Below are positions 15,701-26,044 of a DNA stretch of 59,771 nt, one piece after another. The position numbers and the translations under genes were made by a program. The notes beneath the pieces are model-generated. The model did no database searches, was not told the DNA's origin, and saw only the letters and a list, made by a program, of their open reading frames with translations. The stretch's first letter is position 1, and the number at the start of each line of letters is the position of its first letter. The DNA comes from a virus: positions 1 to 59,771 of IMG/VR virus record IMGVR_UViG_3300035438_001361, one strand, 5' to 3'.

Positions 15701-17789
15701 GTCATATATTTCAAATATTGTTTCAACTTTAACATCTCCGGACACCCCACCACCACCTAAATATGTTACAAAAGTAACCGAGAACACAATTACCTCAACG
15801 GTTAAAGAAGAAGTTATTACTCAAGAGTGGAAACCAAGGGATAATATTACTAAACGAGTTTTAAGAGCGTTATTATCTGAATGTGACTACTTTGAAACTA
15901 TCAAGGCTGAAACACCTATGGTTTATGATAATCTTAGAGACAAGTTAAAATTCTTTCAACCTGCATTCCATTCGACAACACCTGAAGGGTTAAACTCTCG
16001 TTTAACATTCTTACAACAATGTATGAGACCGGGAGACACAATCCCAACGGTTAAAGATATTGCGGGTAAACAACAATTACAATATAATAACGCAACTAAT
16101 ACCTCATTTGGTTCGCCACCGGTATTAGTGTTACGAATCGGGGATTTTTATAACACTAAAATTATACCTGAGGGTTTAAGTCTTGCTTATGAATCGTTAG
16201 ATATTAACCCTGAAGGGATTGGTATTCAACCAATGATAGCAAATGTAACTTTATCATTTAAATTTGTTGGTGGGAGTGGGTTAAAAGAATCTATTGATAA
16301 GTTACAAAACGCATTAACATTCAACTATTATGCCAATACTGAAATTTGGGATGACAGAGCAGATGTGACGGCTCAAGAAGATTTCTTAAAAGTTTTAGAT
16401 AAAGAATTTTTAGCGATGACATCACCTCCTCAAGCACCGGCAATTAATCAAGCGGCGGTTGAGAATGGACAAAGTAATAATAGTACTATAGGTGTGACAG
16501 TTACAAATGTTGTAACGGAAACCAGTGAAACAGGTACTATTAGTTATTCTGATTTTATGGTTAAATTTATGAATGAAACTCAGACGTATTTTCAAACAGT
16601 TGTAAATAAAACAAAAGAAAGTGTTAATCAATATAATAATGCTGTGAGACAACAATGGATGGTAGAACGTTCATACACTCAAGGTAATTTTGGTGTTAGT
16701 ACTGAGAAATCAGTTTTATTTGGCAAACCAAATAATGTTGAAAAAAGATTCGATGATATTTTTGCGGAATTACAAACAAATATTCAAAGTGGGGATGAAG
16801 GATTTATTAAATTCATGTCATCCGATACTTGTAATTTTTCACCAAAAGTGATTCGTCAATTAAAAGAAAATTATAAAAATTTAATTAAAAATAAAAGAGC
16901 GTCATATCAGAACGCAATTACAAAAATAACTCAAGATATTACAACAACGGAACAAAATTATATCCAAACAATAGGAAGAGCTAACATTACAATATTCGAT
17001 GGTGCAATGACCTATGTTAGTGGTACTGACGGATATCAAGTAAAATCAGGGCCGGTTAAAATTTATGTAACAAGTGGAACAACTAATGTCAGCCCAACCT
17101 CAAATGGAGCGTCAAATACATTAATTGAGTTGGCTAATGACATTCGAAAAATATATGACGGTATTAAAGAATTTAATGGACTTATATGGAGTGAATCGGA
17201 ATTTGTTAATCCTTCTGATGGTTTAACATATAAAGGTGTTTTAGTATTTGAAACAAATGATAAAGGAAAAAGTATGAAAGGTCCGACAGTCGAAGAAGTA
17301 TTTTTTCCTTTTAGTAAAAACACCCAATTTGAAAATAAAATCTTCAGAAGAGTTTATATGATAATGTCTGATGATGTTGTGGATATTAAAAAATATGAAA
17401 CATTTAAAACCGCTATGATTGGTAATATAATTAATAATAGTGATTTATTAAAAGGTGGTTTTGATGATGTAGAATCTAAATTCGATAACTATTGGGTGAC
17501 TCAAACTAGACCTTTATTCGTTAGTGAAAATAATATTACTAAAGAGTTTATTAATTATGTTGAAAAAAACAAATTGAAAAATTATATAATTTACACTCCA
17601 TTTGATAAAAAAGATAGAGTTTTTAATTATTCAACAGAAACAAATGGAAGTGATGATATTAAAAAATCGCAAAAAACTATGATTTCAACATTATCAGACA
17701 CAACAAATAGAAATACCGACAATAATAAATGGAATTCTGAAGACGGAGTTTCTGCGGGAGCATACATATCAAAAATAAAACTTAATTAA
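12735..17789 (+). CDS. Large baseplate or tube-end protein with OmpA-like domain, 1684 aa
   Basis: The N-terminal third is low-complexity Asn/Gly/Ser-rich structural sequence. Around residues 600-720 there is a tail-type segment containing SLENLAWRTSS, RGPNGGRVMWFAPYGLTF and RPEPIYTYKSTSRSGNLTWK. This resembles tube-initiator or tube-cap proteins of the baseplate centre. Residues about 840-935 match an OmpA-like peptidoglycan-binding fold, with a VVTPNYEVMKQFVTDLAKQL helix and then ASIEYNEQLSARRIESTIKF, where YNxxLSxxR is the family signature. After it come a second beta region with GDFYNTKIIPEGLSLAYESL and long charged helices near residues 1280-1420. The gene lies between tape measure and gp53, so it is very probably part of the central baseplate. 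Binding to the cell wall through the OmpA-like part is inference. Confidence 0.78.
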   Translation: MSNSPLDYVNSDGFRKKLITRNLVPYTKSPNRPSVQVPYEHIQSDLSVIDSPDQLIDVPSLANQLYPLNRYGNEGGYEQVPDPNRLTNSVSNQGSYGPGQQDAHIVDEGYDAVRLWRPLNAYADGLNVFDSAESFSSLETVRPDQDRQGNGQPYPGSIVVSTYSPLSILLSNNPNGSNGSMSQDSYIARLGAQTLRNEFQERIAARIRLETIGRANILNVTSGTDLVNILSGQVPILEPNWQISVPSNPITAAADFALRLGGSILPVSLIPGSYFDPKINPGQPTTIQQVTNAIAGTTVGNFFNQLLGAGQTGSQIFYNNTGAGQKSRLFKNIDYNRYKPNYDRGVFDRVAGALTGTLSNNSDFYVGSRNSDPSRVFSPGGDLPVDQFGKEQQSPVYGPQELSQLYEGPSKDIRLGANGPTYSNGGGIEGGFTWTSPKYKDNAGKKVGLGGVITNEDEDFKPSSFNTTESTNRTFKGGSILDDTQRLINSQPQGGRRLQHVGNAIDQVSKVFHDGYKEITKGSKVYRYVGAVGQEVGTEYCRIFAKDLPYLQYNDLQKTDGITTSGRRFSDSVFDNTYNLNIAPNKQEGGQDSTNLIGGMNNGYAKKYMFSLENLAWRTSSTPGFSVADLPICERGPNGGRVMWFAPYGLTFTEQTQANWNPTEFLGRPEPIYTYKSTSRSGNLTWKIVVDHPSALNVVVDKILGNETNKVRIDSILESFFAGCRKYDLYELAKKYYTVNPNDLYQLQEAISSKETTKEQTQYIKETVKVPNDTSQSGGGGNSKDYFNKYKNLGFYFGNDYPKKNQPVPNYTVEYDRYTSEQNKNYYKTQPNSAQTSQVFSTVVTPNYEVMKQFVTDLAKQLTQNTTGTVTISVDSSCSAPASIEYNEQLSARRIESTIKFFNENESLKKFITSSPKRLIIKPGVASGETVNTQPMTSNISPYTVDGLSPGKTINCTDKDNNVIGGDTELQVQVGSKDIFTYGAMACRRSYISNIVSTLTSPDTPPPPKYVTKVTENTITSTVKEEVITQEWKPRDNITKRVLRALLSECDYFETIKAETPMVYDNLRDKLKFFQPAFHSTTPEGLNSRLTFLQQCMRPGDTIPTVKDIAGKQQLQYNNATNTSFGSPPVLVLRIGDFYNTKIIPEGLSLAYESLDINPEGIGIQPMIANVTLSFKFVGGSGLKESIDKLQNALTFNYYANTEIWDDRADVTAQEDFLKVLDKEFLAMTSPPQAPAINQAAVENGQSNNSTIGVTVTNVVTETSETGTISYSDFMVKFMNETQTYFQTVVNKTKESVNQYNNAVRQQWMVERSYTQGNFGVSTEKSVLFGKPNNVEKRFDDIFAELQTNIQSGDEGFIKFMSSDTCNFSPKVIRQLKENYKNLIKNKRASYQNAITKITQDITTTEQNYIQTIGRANITIFDGAMTYVSGTDGYQVKSGPVKIYVTSGTTNVSPTSNGASNTLIELANDIRKIYDGIKEFNGLIWSESEFVNPSDGLTYKGVLVFETNDKGKSMKGPTVEEVFFPFSKNTQFENKIFRRVYMIMSDDVVDIKKYETFKTAMIGNIINNSDLLKGGFDDVESKFDNYWVTQTRPLFVSENNITKEFINYVEKNKLKNYIIYTPFDKKDRVFNYSTETNGSDDIKKSQKTMISTLSDTTNRNTDNNKWNSEDGVSAGAYISKIKLN

Positions 17790-18112
17790 TGGCATTTCAA
17801 TATTGGAACAGATATAGTGAATTTTTAATTAACGGTGAACAAACCGTTGTACCTTACGTGCAATTACCTCAAAAACCAACCGATAAGGCATTTATATATA
17901 AAGTTGGTAGAAGTAGATTGGATAAAGTATCTCAGGATTATTATAACTCACCTTATTTCGGATGGTTAGTTCTCCAAGCTAATCCTCAATATGGTGGTTT
18001 AGAGAATACTATACCGGATGGTAGTATATTGATAATTCCTTTTCCTTTACTACCTTCATTACAGGACTATAAGGGGGCATTAGAAAATCATTTTTATTAT
18101 TATGGCAGGTAA
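17789..18112 (+). CDS. Baseplate wedge protein, gp53/LysM-like, 107 aa
   Basis: The product has the short gp53-like layout. An aromatic N-terminus (FQYWNRYSEFLINGEQTVV) is followed by a LysM-like segment, YKVGRSRLDKVSQDYYNSPY, then FGWLVLQANPQYGG and a PDGSILIIPFPL end. In T4 gp53 this fold joins the wedge to the hub and completes wedge assembly. The start overlaps the stop of the 1684-residue protein by one base, and the end overlaps the giant hub gene by 11 nt, so the three are probably made in a fixed ratio and assembled together. Confidence 0.82.
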   Translation: MAFQYWNRYSEFLINGEQTVVPYVQLPQKPTDKAFIYKVGRSRLDKVSQDYYNSPYFGWLVLQANPQYGGLENTIPDGSILIIPFPLLPSLQDYKGALENHFYYYGR

Positions 18113-21100
18113 CTTAAGAGCGGACAACAGCGGAGATATATTAGTTGAGTTTGATTACAATAACATTATTGTAGTTGACCCTAATAAAACAATAGATTCA
18201 CAAGGGAAAATACAAGAAAGATTAATAGACCATGAGAGTTTAGTAATGTTTGCAAATTTGGAGGCGGAAGTTCTTCCAAGAACTAAACTTGCAGTTGGTG
18301 CAAGTCCTGAAGATAGAATTAGAACTATATCAGTTGCCAAGATGAATTTTTTAAAACCAACCAAAGATAGTTTTTTAGGGGTTGGGTATTACGATGAATT
18401 GACAGGTAATAATTCAACTAAGTTTAATGGTGATAATCAAATGATGGAAAAGACAGTTCCGACTAATGACGGTAATCAGGCATATTCAATCAGTTCTCCG
18501 GCCAATTTAACAAATGTGTTTGATAATGGATTACTTGGGATTACATCAATTAATATAACAACTAATTCGTCTTTTGTACCTTCAGTTAGTATGAGGTTGG
18601 AGGATGTTCAAGGTAAAGCATTGTTTTCGTTGGGTAATAATTCGCCTTATGCCGCTTTTTTTAATCTTCCTTACCCACCCTTTTATTTAACATTAAAAGG
18701 GTATTATGGACAGGCAATTAGATATCAATTAAATTTGGAAAAATTTCATGCAACATTTAATACATTTAGTGGTAACTATCAAGTGGATTTACAATTTAAA
18801 GGATACAAGTTTAATGTCTTAAATGAAATATCAATGGGACATTTAATGGCAGTACCACACATGTATGGTCAAACATTTAATATTTCGACATCTCCTACAG
18901 GAACACAGGAATCTAATAAGACGGCAGAATCACAATCAAAGGCTCAAGGAGTTATTTCACAGAATAATTCTCAAAGTGATAACTCTGTTGTTACTCAAAT
19001 AGTTTCGGAAAAGGGTTATCAAAAAATTGTTGAGGTTTATAGTGAATATAAGGCAAAAGGATTAATTCCGGCTGATTTACCGGAATTAACATTATTCCAA
19101 TTGATGACTAAGTTGAGTACATTTGAGAATCGTATTATGGATAAATTTCCTAAAGCGAAGGTTATGCCTCTTACTAATATTCGTAATTATAAAGAAATAT
19201 TAAAACAATATTTTTCTGCGATTAGGGGAACAAACATTTCATGGTTTAATACCTATATTGACCCAAAACCAATTGTGTTAAATAATACAAATGAAAAAGT
19301 TTATGTTTATAAAAAATTAACCTTGGGGGAAAAAGAAACTGCCGGTAAATTATTGGAAAGTTATGTTGATAAATTTAACAAAGCTTTATCTGAAAATGAA
19401 ACTTTAGGTAAAAATGGGGAATCCCCAATTCCAAATCCTATTAAATTTAACACTCTTAAAATTGACCCACCAGTTGATGGTGCTATCAATTGGAAAGAAA
19501 CAGTAAGGTTACAAACAGGTAAAGTATTACCGACAGAAGATGACATAAATGCTTTTAAAGAACAATTATATCAAACAAAACTTCCTGTAATTTCAAAATC
19601 AGAAGTATTGGCACCAAGTTTTTTTATCTTTGAAGGGACGAATAGATTTGATGGTCAGATATCTTTATTAGAGACTGATGCAAATAAAAAATTATCAGAA
19701 TATGAATCATCAATTTCTGCGGAATTGTTAAGAAAAATTGAAGACACTGACAGTGGTCTTGGATTTAAACCAACAGTTAGAAATATGATTGCAGTTGTTA
19801 TGGCATCTGCAGAGGCGTTTATTAGATTATTAGATGATGTTCATACTAATGCTTGGAATGTAAAATATGACCCTGTTAGAAAACAAGCCATTATGGATAA
19901 TCCGTCTTCTGCTCAAAGTTCTGAGACGAGACAGAAAGTCCCAATATCTGTTAGTGCCAAAGAATCTAATCAAGGTTTATCGAATTCGGAAGAACCGGTA
20001 TATCCATGGCCATTATTTTTTGTTGAAACACCCGAAGATAAAAAAGGAAGATTTCAATTAAAATATATTGCTGACCCAACAGTTGTTAACTTAACACAAG
20101 GTTATCTTTTTGATAAATGGCCTGAAGTTGAATTTGTCGAAGAGTATATGAAGGGACTAACTCAAAAATTTACAATTCCGATTGCCCCGCCACCATTAGA
20201 TAATGAAAGAGATACTAATCGAATTAATATAAATGCAATTGAGTTTCCATCTGCGGGATTACCATATGTCAATAAAGAAGAGGTTAAATTCTTTTATGAA
20301 ATTTGGGAACGACAATTTTTAACATCACATTATTCCGGATTAATTAGAGCAAATTCTAATCAAATTGATGAATTAATTAAGTTAAATGTTGAATCGGAAG
20401 TTAACAACATTGTTAAAGGACTTGGTATAAGTTCACCATATCTAACATTAAAACTTAAAAATTATAATTTAAAGGCAAATTCATATCCGCAATTTTTAAG
20501 TACCATATCAAATGACGGTACCGGTCGAGCTTACCAAGATTATATTCGTGATTTCTTTGTTACACCATATATTAAAAATTTAGTTAATAATTCTTATAGT
20601 ATTTTATCTACATCTGATATTGGTAAAATACCACAAGTTAGTACTAAATCATTTGCTTTAGATGTATTATTAAAAAATGCATCAAACGAACCTTTGATTG
20701 TAGATACCTTACCATACACTAACCCCACTTGGTGTTTAAATAACCTAAGTTCAAGTAAAAAGTCAGTTGGTAATGAAGTGTATAATACTAAAAAAACTTT
20801 AAAGATATTTGAACCAAGAAAAATCATATCAAATTTTAATGATGTATATAATTTTACAACAAATAGACCGGTTACTAATTTTTCATTTTATCAAAACCAA
20901 AATCCATCATTAGTCGCATTACAATTTAATTTATTAAATCCATATGGTTTAAAAGATTTTTATTTAGAAAGAGAACCTAAAAATTTCGTTGCAACTGAAG
21001 GATATTATGACGCTACGACTCCAACAGATGTATTACCGTTTAAAACGACAACTTCTATGTTGAATACTCCATATTTTGTTAATTCAATTATGAATGGTGT

Positions 21101-24100
21101 TCAAAATAATAGAACAAGTGACCCTTATCCTTATGTACAATCCGCGTATCTCTTTTTAAATTCATTGCCTTTGGCGACTTTAAGAGAACGGTATAAGACC
21201 AACACTAATACCGTTCCTGATGAGTTAGATTATATTTCATCTTGTTTCAAAAAATTTGGAGCAATACATAAACTACCATATGCTTGGATATTAAAGTATG
21301 GGTCTATATGGCATCGTTATAAAAAATACAAAGAATCTAATGTTGATATTTTATCAAGTGCTTGGACTAATTTCGACTACACAACAAATTATAGTCCTAT
21401 ACTAAGTTCAAATACTCAAACATACCAATTTAATTATAATGAATCACCAATTTCAATTACACTACAAGAAGAAACCCCAACAACTGCTAAAATGAATGTA
21501 GGGTTTTATCCTAAAGTAATTAATGATTTTAATGTGTTTTATAATGGGTTTGAATTATATGATGAATATACTAATCTTGAGATTGAAAATAGTGTTAAAG
21601 GTGGTATGAAATTGTATAATTTCTCAGATTCAAATATTATATCCGCAAATCAAAATGGTAAAACATTAAATGTTATTACATATTCTGTATTACTTAGTAG
21701 TAGTAATTATTATCCTGATGTTAATTGTAACCCGGTAAGTAATACTAAAGGTACAGATTACTATGTTGTACCTTCATTTGGTAATCCTCTAAATCAGTCA
21801 AAAATTGCCTGTGTTGATAATTTAACCACGGGAAATAATACTAAGGTTAATTTAACATCAAACCCAAGTGTTTATAATGGTTCTGTTAGGACTTTATGGT
21901 CGGCACCAAACTATGGTTATTTTGATAGTAATCAAATTACGTATCCACAACCGGATTCTTATATTACTCGAATTAATAGCGGGGAGACACAATCACCATT
22001 ATATTTTTTGAACGGTGATAATTATACAGAAATTGAGGAGATATTTTCAGTTTTTGAGAAAAAAATATTAGATTTATTTGAACAAGAATTTTTAAACTTT
22101 AGTAAACCTATTACAAATAGTGCGACAAACGCGCAAGTATCCCAATTTGATACTTCACCTGTCGATACTAATGATAATTTTAGAAATTTTCAGTCATTAT
22201 TTAGAAATTTAATGACAGTCCCAATTCAAGGAAAAGAGGTTTCAGACCTCAATTATTTTTCTAATACAATTGGAAACCAATATAATGTTTTTCAAACAGG
22301 TATTAAAGATTTTATGAATTATGATATCTTATTTAGATACGGTAATCCGTCAAATTATAATAGAAGAATTTTCGATTCTTATTTGTCCCATAATAATGTT
22401 CAAAAAGTCATTGACCCAATTAAGTTTCAACCGTATGTAAAAAATACTTTACCAACAAAAACAAGTTCATTAAGTCTTAGTCAGTCTCAATTGTTAAATC
22501 CAAACGCTTGGATTACTCTTGAAACTGAAGTGGGGTTTTCAACTATAAATAATGTTGTATACAGCAGTACCGGTTCATACATCACTGATTTTTTCATTGA
22601 TAATAATATTCAATTTACTGTTGATAATGTTGTTTTATTGGCACCAATTATTAAAATGTATGCCACTCAAAAATTAAAAAACCCAAATATCACTGTTGCA
22701 CAATTTCAAGCACAAATTAACCAATACCTTACAAATGAAAGTGTTTTACAAGATAATTTTTTAAATCTTGTACTGGAAGGGGTTAGAAAAAATTTACCTG
22801 ACCAAGAACAATTACCGGAAAAAACAATTCAAAGTGCTATTGACAGTCAACAGAGTAAGGTTGAAAATTATGAAGTTTTCAAAGCGTTAAACGATAAATG
22901 GATTGCTGGTGGAGATTATAAAAGTAAGACATTATTTGAAGATATTTTATTTTTAGATAGGGCGTCAAGAAATATTGGTGATACTATCTTATTAGATATT
23001 TTTGAAATGAGAAATATGTTCAGTCAAAAATCAATAAATGAGTCAATGAGTGTTTATACTTTTATTAGTGGATTATTAATTAAAAATAATTTTACGGTAA
23101 TGAATTTACCTGCATATATTAATTTTTACAATGTTCAAGATGTAGATGGTACCACAATTCCGAATAGAGCGGAAGGTTCGTTGGAATTTGCTAATAACTT
23201 ATGGGGTACATTTTTAGATGTTGATTATAGAAAATCAAGTTCAAAAATGGTTTGTTTCTATGTTGGTAAACCATCACAATATTTAAATTTACCAAAAGGT
23301 AATTTTAGATTCCGAGATGATGCGTTTGATATGGGTAGGGCATCTGAAAACCCTTTAATTGAAAACCAAGTTGGTAAAAAAGATTGGGGTGTTTCAAATA
23401 AATGCGTAGGGTTTAGTGTTGATATTGGAATTAGAAATCAAAATGTTTTTTATTCTTTTAGTGTGTCACAAGATAATGGGGTTGCAACATCAGAAACAAT
23501 TGCAACTCAATTAAATATGGTTGACCAAGCGTCAGGTAAAAATGTTGCAACTCAAAATGCCAGTTTATATAATTTATACAAACAAAGAAGTTATAAATGT
23601 TCGGTCGTTTGTTTAGGTAATGCGTTATTACAACCGACCATGTATTTTAATTTAAGACATGTACCAATGTTTAATGGCCCATATATGATACAACAAGTTG
23701 AACATTCTATTCAACCGGGTCAATTCCAAACAACATTTCAAGGAGTTAGACAAGGGGTTTATGATTTACCAGCAATTGATAATTTTATTCAAAGTATTAA
23801 TCAAAATTTACTAACCAAAGTTGAGGAACTTCTTAAAATTAAGAAAGATACAATTAATGTTTTAAGCGCTTCAACTGAAAGTACTAAATCAAATAATATC
23901 GTACAATCGGCGAATAGTACTAAAGGAACTACTAATCAATGTGAAAGTAAAGTATTACCGATTTATCTTAATAAAAAGTTTCAATCAACTAACGCGGTTC
24001 TTACAGGGATAACTGAATCACAATTTGCTGAGGCACTTAAAAGAATCATGCCAAATAATCTTGAGTTAGCAACAATTATTTATTGTATTTCATATGTTAG

Positions 24101-25781
24101 AACATTTCAAAAGGCGAGTAATAGTAAAATAGGTAAATTTAACGGATGGAATCATAATTTTGCAACTGTGACATTAGATATTGATTATGGGGAAATTGAC
24201 GGGACATTTTTAAGTACTTATTCTTGCCTTAATCTTAATCAAACCCCTGCAACAAAAGAATCATTACCTATTGCAAATTTTAGTACAATAGATAATTTTA
24301 TTGCATTTATGTCCGCAAGAATACGAGAAAGAATTCCACAAATATCGAATCTTGGACTTGTTAAATATTATGCTTGTTTTTGGCCGGTTAAAGTTTTATC
24401 TGAATCATATTATGATACACATATTAAGGATTATGAGACATTAAAAAATACTTTTGACCGTGCCTTAACTTCGGCACTTGGTGTTAAAATAGCGACAAAG
24501 GCGATTGTTGAAGATTTAAAAAACACGATAAATGAAGTTGAAAGTAAGGGTTCAAGTAATGGGGTGCCGACAACTACTGCGGTTGTATCACAACTATCTT
24601 GTCCACCACCAATAATAACATCATTCTCACCACTATCTGGAAATACAGGTACAATAGTTCAAGTTAATGGTACTGATTTTAATGGAACAAGTTCAATTAA
24701 GGTTAACGGGGTTAATGTACCATCTACTGAATTTACCGTGTTTAATGGTACTACCTTAAGATTTAATACTCCAATAATTGGAACTGGTAAGGTTATTAGT
24801 AAAGGTAAGATTGTTATTACAACACCAAATGGGGTCTTTACAAGTGTTGGGGACTATACGTTTGACCCATCAATAGTTGCATCATCTGCATCATCACCGG
24901 GAGGTTATCAAAACCCTCAAAATCAAACGACAAATTCGTCAACTTCGGAACAATTACAATCATCAAATACTAATCCTCAAACTGTCGGACCTTTGACTAT
25001 GATTGGTACTGAGATACAATTAAATGAGAGTAAAACCCAATCTTTAAATGTCAAGATAAATCCTCAATCAACGGGATATGTTTTATCTCCTAATCCTGAC
25101 ATGAGGTATACTGTTTATGAGTTGGTAGAAGTTAATGGTAAAGTTAGTCGAAAATATATTTCACAAAGTGAAATAAGTGTTGGAGGACAAGTTTTAAATA
25201 ACGAATTTAATGTGACATTAACTGAAGTAGAATCTTACTTTATTGATAGTATTCCAAAAATTGAAGGTAAAACGCAAATAGACCTTGTGTTTATATTAAA
25301 AGCATATAAAGGGGTAGAGCAACCTGTGGTACAACAATTTCCATTTAAGGTATGGTATACCGCTCCTGGGCAAACCCAAGTACCGGTTGAGAATGTGCCA
25401 ACAAGTCAAACTTTACCAACGTTTCCTCAACAAAAACTATCGTTAATTAAACTTTTTGATTCCCCAAATTTACAAGGGGAAGGGTGGAGTTACTATAATA
25501 TTAAAAAACCCGCGGGTGGTTATATTACATATAATTTTATTACTGAAAAACCTTTTACTACTCAAAATGTCGTTAGTACTAAAATTTTAAACGCTACCAC
25601 ATATGAAATAGTTAATTATAGTGGGATTGGGGGGATAACAACAAATTATACAAATGAAATAACCCTTAACAAATTAGGGTCTTTCAGATTACAAGTTGAA
25701 TATCGACCATACGGGACTACCTCACCAATTGGAGGTGAAATATTGGTACAAACAATAATAAGTGATGTTTTCACTTTATAA
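18102..25781 (+). CDS. Giant baseplate hub protein with TIG domain, 2559 aa
   Basis: The N-terminal 250 residues look like a hub domain that contacts the tube, with FNLPYPPFYLTLKGYYGQAI followed by a sGNYQVDLQFKGYKFN segment. A matching C-terminal hub part lies near residues 1830-1900, with YKCSVVCLGNALLQPTMYFN and then YMIQQVEHSIQPGQFQTTFQ. Between them is about 1500 residues of unrecognised Asn-rich sequence. Residues about 1970-2130, containing FNGWNHNFATVTLDIDYGEI, occupy the place where T4-like hubs carry a cell-wall hydrolase, but I see no certain catalytic motif. Residues 2166-2254 form a TIG/IPT Ig-like domain (PPPIITSFSPLSGNTGTIVQ, ending GVFTSVGDYTF). Beta domains end the protein. 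T4 uses separate gp27 and gp5; here one chain appears to do the hub job. Confidence 0.8.
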   Translation: MAGNLRADNSGDILVEFDYNNIIVVDPNKTIDSQGKIQERLIDHESLVMFANLEAEVLPRTKLAVGASPEDRIRTISVAKMNFLKPTKDSFLGVGYYDELTGNNSTKFNGDNQMMEKTVPTNDGNQAYSISSPANLTNVFDNGLLGITSINITTNSSFVPSVSMRLEDVQGKALFSLGNNSPYAAFFNLPYPPFYLTLKGYYGQAIRYQLNLEKFHATFNTFSGNYQVDLQFKGYKFNVLNEISMGHLMAVPHMYGQTFNISTSPTGTQESNKTAESQSKAQGVISQNNSQSDNSVVTQIVSEKGYQKIVEVYSEYKAKGLIPADLPELTLFQLMTKLSTFENRIMDKFPKAKVMPLTNIRNYKEILKQYFSAIRGTNISWFNTYIDPKPIVLNNTNEKVYVYKKLTLGEKETAGKLLESYVDKFNKALSENETLGKNGESPIPNPIKFNTLKIDPPVDGAINWKETVRLQTGKVLPTEDDINAFKEQLYQTKLPVISKSEVLAPSFFIFEGTNRFDGQISLLETDANKKLSEYESSISAELLRKIEDTDSGLGFKPTVRNMIAVVMASAEAFIRLLDDVHTNAWNVKYDPVRKQAIMDNPSSAQSSETRQKVPISVSAKESNQGLSNSEEPVYPWPLFFVETPEDKKGRFQLKYIADPTVVNLTQGYLFDKWPEVEFVEEYMKGLTQKFTIPIAPPPLDNERDTNRININAIEFPSAGLPYVNKEEVKFFYEIWERQFLTSHYSGLIRANSNQIDELIKLNVESEVNNIVKGLGISSPYLTLKLKNYNLKANSYPQFLSTISNDGTGRAYQDYIRDFFVTPYIKNLVNNSYSILSTSDIGKIPQVSTKSFALDVLLKNASNEPLIVDTLPYTNPTWCLNNLSSSKKSVGNEVYNTKKTLKIFEPRKIISNFNDVYNFTTNRPVTNFSFYQNQNPSLVALQFNLLNPYGLKDFYLEREPKNFVATEGYYDATTPTDVLPFKTTTSMLNTPYFVNSIMNGVQNNRTSDPYPYVQSAYLFLNSLPLATLRERYKTNTNTVPDELDYISSCFKKFGAIHKLPYAWILKYGSIWHRYKKYKESNVDILSSAWTNFDYTTNYSPILSSNTQTYQFNYNESPISITLQEETPTTAKMNVGFYPKVINDFNVFYNGFELYDEYTNLEIENSVKGGMKLYNFSDSNIISANQNGKTLNVITYSVLLSSSNYYPDVNCNPVSNTKGTDYYVVPSFGNPLNQSKIACVDNLTTGNNTKVNLTSNPSVYNGSVRTLWSAPNYGYFDSNQITYPQPDSYITRINSGETQSPLYFLNGDNYTEIEEIFSVFEKKILDLFEQEFLNFSKPITNSATNAQVSQFDTSPVDTNDNFRNFQSLFRNLMTVPIQGKEVSDLNYFSNTIGNQYNVFQTGIKDFMNYDILFRYGNPSNYNRRIFDSYLSHNNVQKVIDPIKFQPYVKNTLPTKTSSLSLSQSQLLNPNAWITLETEVGFSTINNVVYSSTGSYITDFFIDNNIQFTVDNVVLLAPIIKMYATQKLKNPNITVAQFQAQINQYLTNESVLQDNFLNLVLEGVRKNLPDQEQLPEKTIQSAIDSQQSKVENYEVFKALNDKWIAGGDYKSKTLFEDILFLDRASRNIGDTILLDIFEMRNMFSQKSINESMSVYTFISGLLIKNNFTVMNLPAYINFYNVQDVDGTTIPNRAEGSLEFANNLWGTFLDVDYRKSSSKMVCFYVGKPSQYLNLPKGNFRFRDDAFDMGRASENPLIENQVGKKDWGVSNKCVGFSVDIGIRNQNVFYSFSVSQDNGVATSETIATQLNMVDQASGKNVATQNASLYNLYKQRSYKCSVVCLGNALLQPTMYFNLRHVPMFNGPYMIQQVEHSIQPGQFQTTFQGVRQGVYDLPAIDNFIQSINQNLLTKVEELLKIKKDTINVLSASTESTKSNNIVQSANSTKGTTNQCESKVLPIYLNKKFQSTNAVLTGITESQFAEALKRIMPNNLELATIIYCISYVRTFQKASNSKIGKFNGWNHNFATVTLDIDYGEIDGTFLSTYSCLNLNQTPATKESLPIANFSTIDNFIAFMSARIRERIPQISNLGLVKYYACFWPVKVLSESYYDTHIKDYETLKNTFDRALTSALGVKIATKAIVEDLKNTINEVESKGSSNGVPTTTAVVSQLSCPPPIITSFSPLSGNTGTIVQVNGTDFNGTSSIKVNGVNVPSTEFTVFNGTTLRFNTPIIGTGKVISKGKIVITTPNGVFTSVGDYTFDPSIVASSASSPGGYQNPQNQTTNSSTSEQLQSSNTNPQTVGPLTMIGTEIQLNESKTQSLNVKINPQSTGYVLSPNPDMRYTVYELVEVNGKVSRKYISQSEISVGGQVLNNEFNVTLTEVESYFIDSIPKIEGKTQIDLVFILKAYKGVEQPVVQQFPFKVWYTAPGQTQVPVENVPTSQTLPTFPQQKLSLIKLFDSPNLQGEGWSYYNIKKPAGGYITYNFITEKPFTTQNVVSTKILNATTYEIVNYSGIGGITTNYTNEITLNKLGSFRLQVEYRPYGTTSPIGGEILVQTIISDVFTL

Positions 25782-25791
25782 CATAATGATA

Positions 25792-25799
25792 TATTTATA
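25792..25799 (+). promoter_or_regulatory. TATTTATA element upstream of 25814
   Basis: This exact copy of the element lies 14 nt before the ATG of the 74-residue protein. Confidence 0.4.
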
Positions 25800-25813
25800 A
25801 TAAAAACAATTTT

Positions 25814-26038
25814 ATGAACATAAAATCAGCATTAGACAACTATCTTGGAAAATCAACAAGAGTTTCTCAAACAGATAACGGTGATGGAACACAACAAGTT
25901 TGTGATTTAGATACAGGTGATTGTTATACAATCAGAGAAAGAGATGGGCTTATTGAAAGAGCTGGACATCAAACAACGATTAACAGAAAAGTTAGAGTTG
26001 AGACAGCAGGAGGAATTAAACAATTATTAAACGGATAA
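25814..26038 (+). CDS. Hypothetical small protein, 74 aa
   Basis: The function is not recognised. The centre holds DGTQQVCDLDTGDCYTIRER, a compact segment with two Cys, followed by GLIERAGHQTTINRKVRVET and a GGIKQLLNG end. The composition suggests a small folded beta protein, not a membrane or coiled-coil protein. It has its own promoter-like element and is followed after 6 nt by the 233-residue proline-rich gene, with which it shares a terminator, so the two are probably one transcription unit at the end of the tail block. Confidence 0.7.
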   Translation: MNIKSALDNYLGKSTRVSQTDNGDGTQQVCDLDTGDCYTIRERDGLIERAGHQTTINRKVRVETAGGIKQLLNG

Positions 26039-26044
26039 TTAAAA

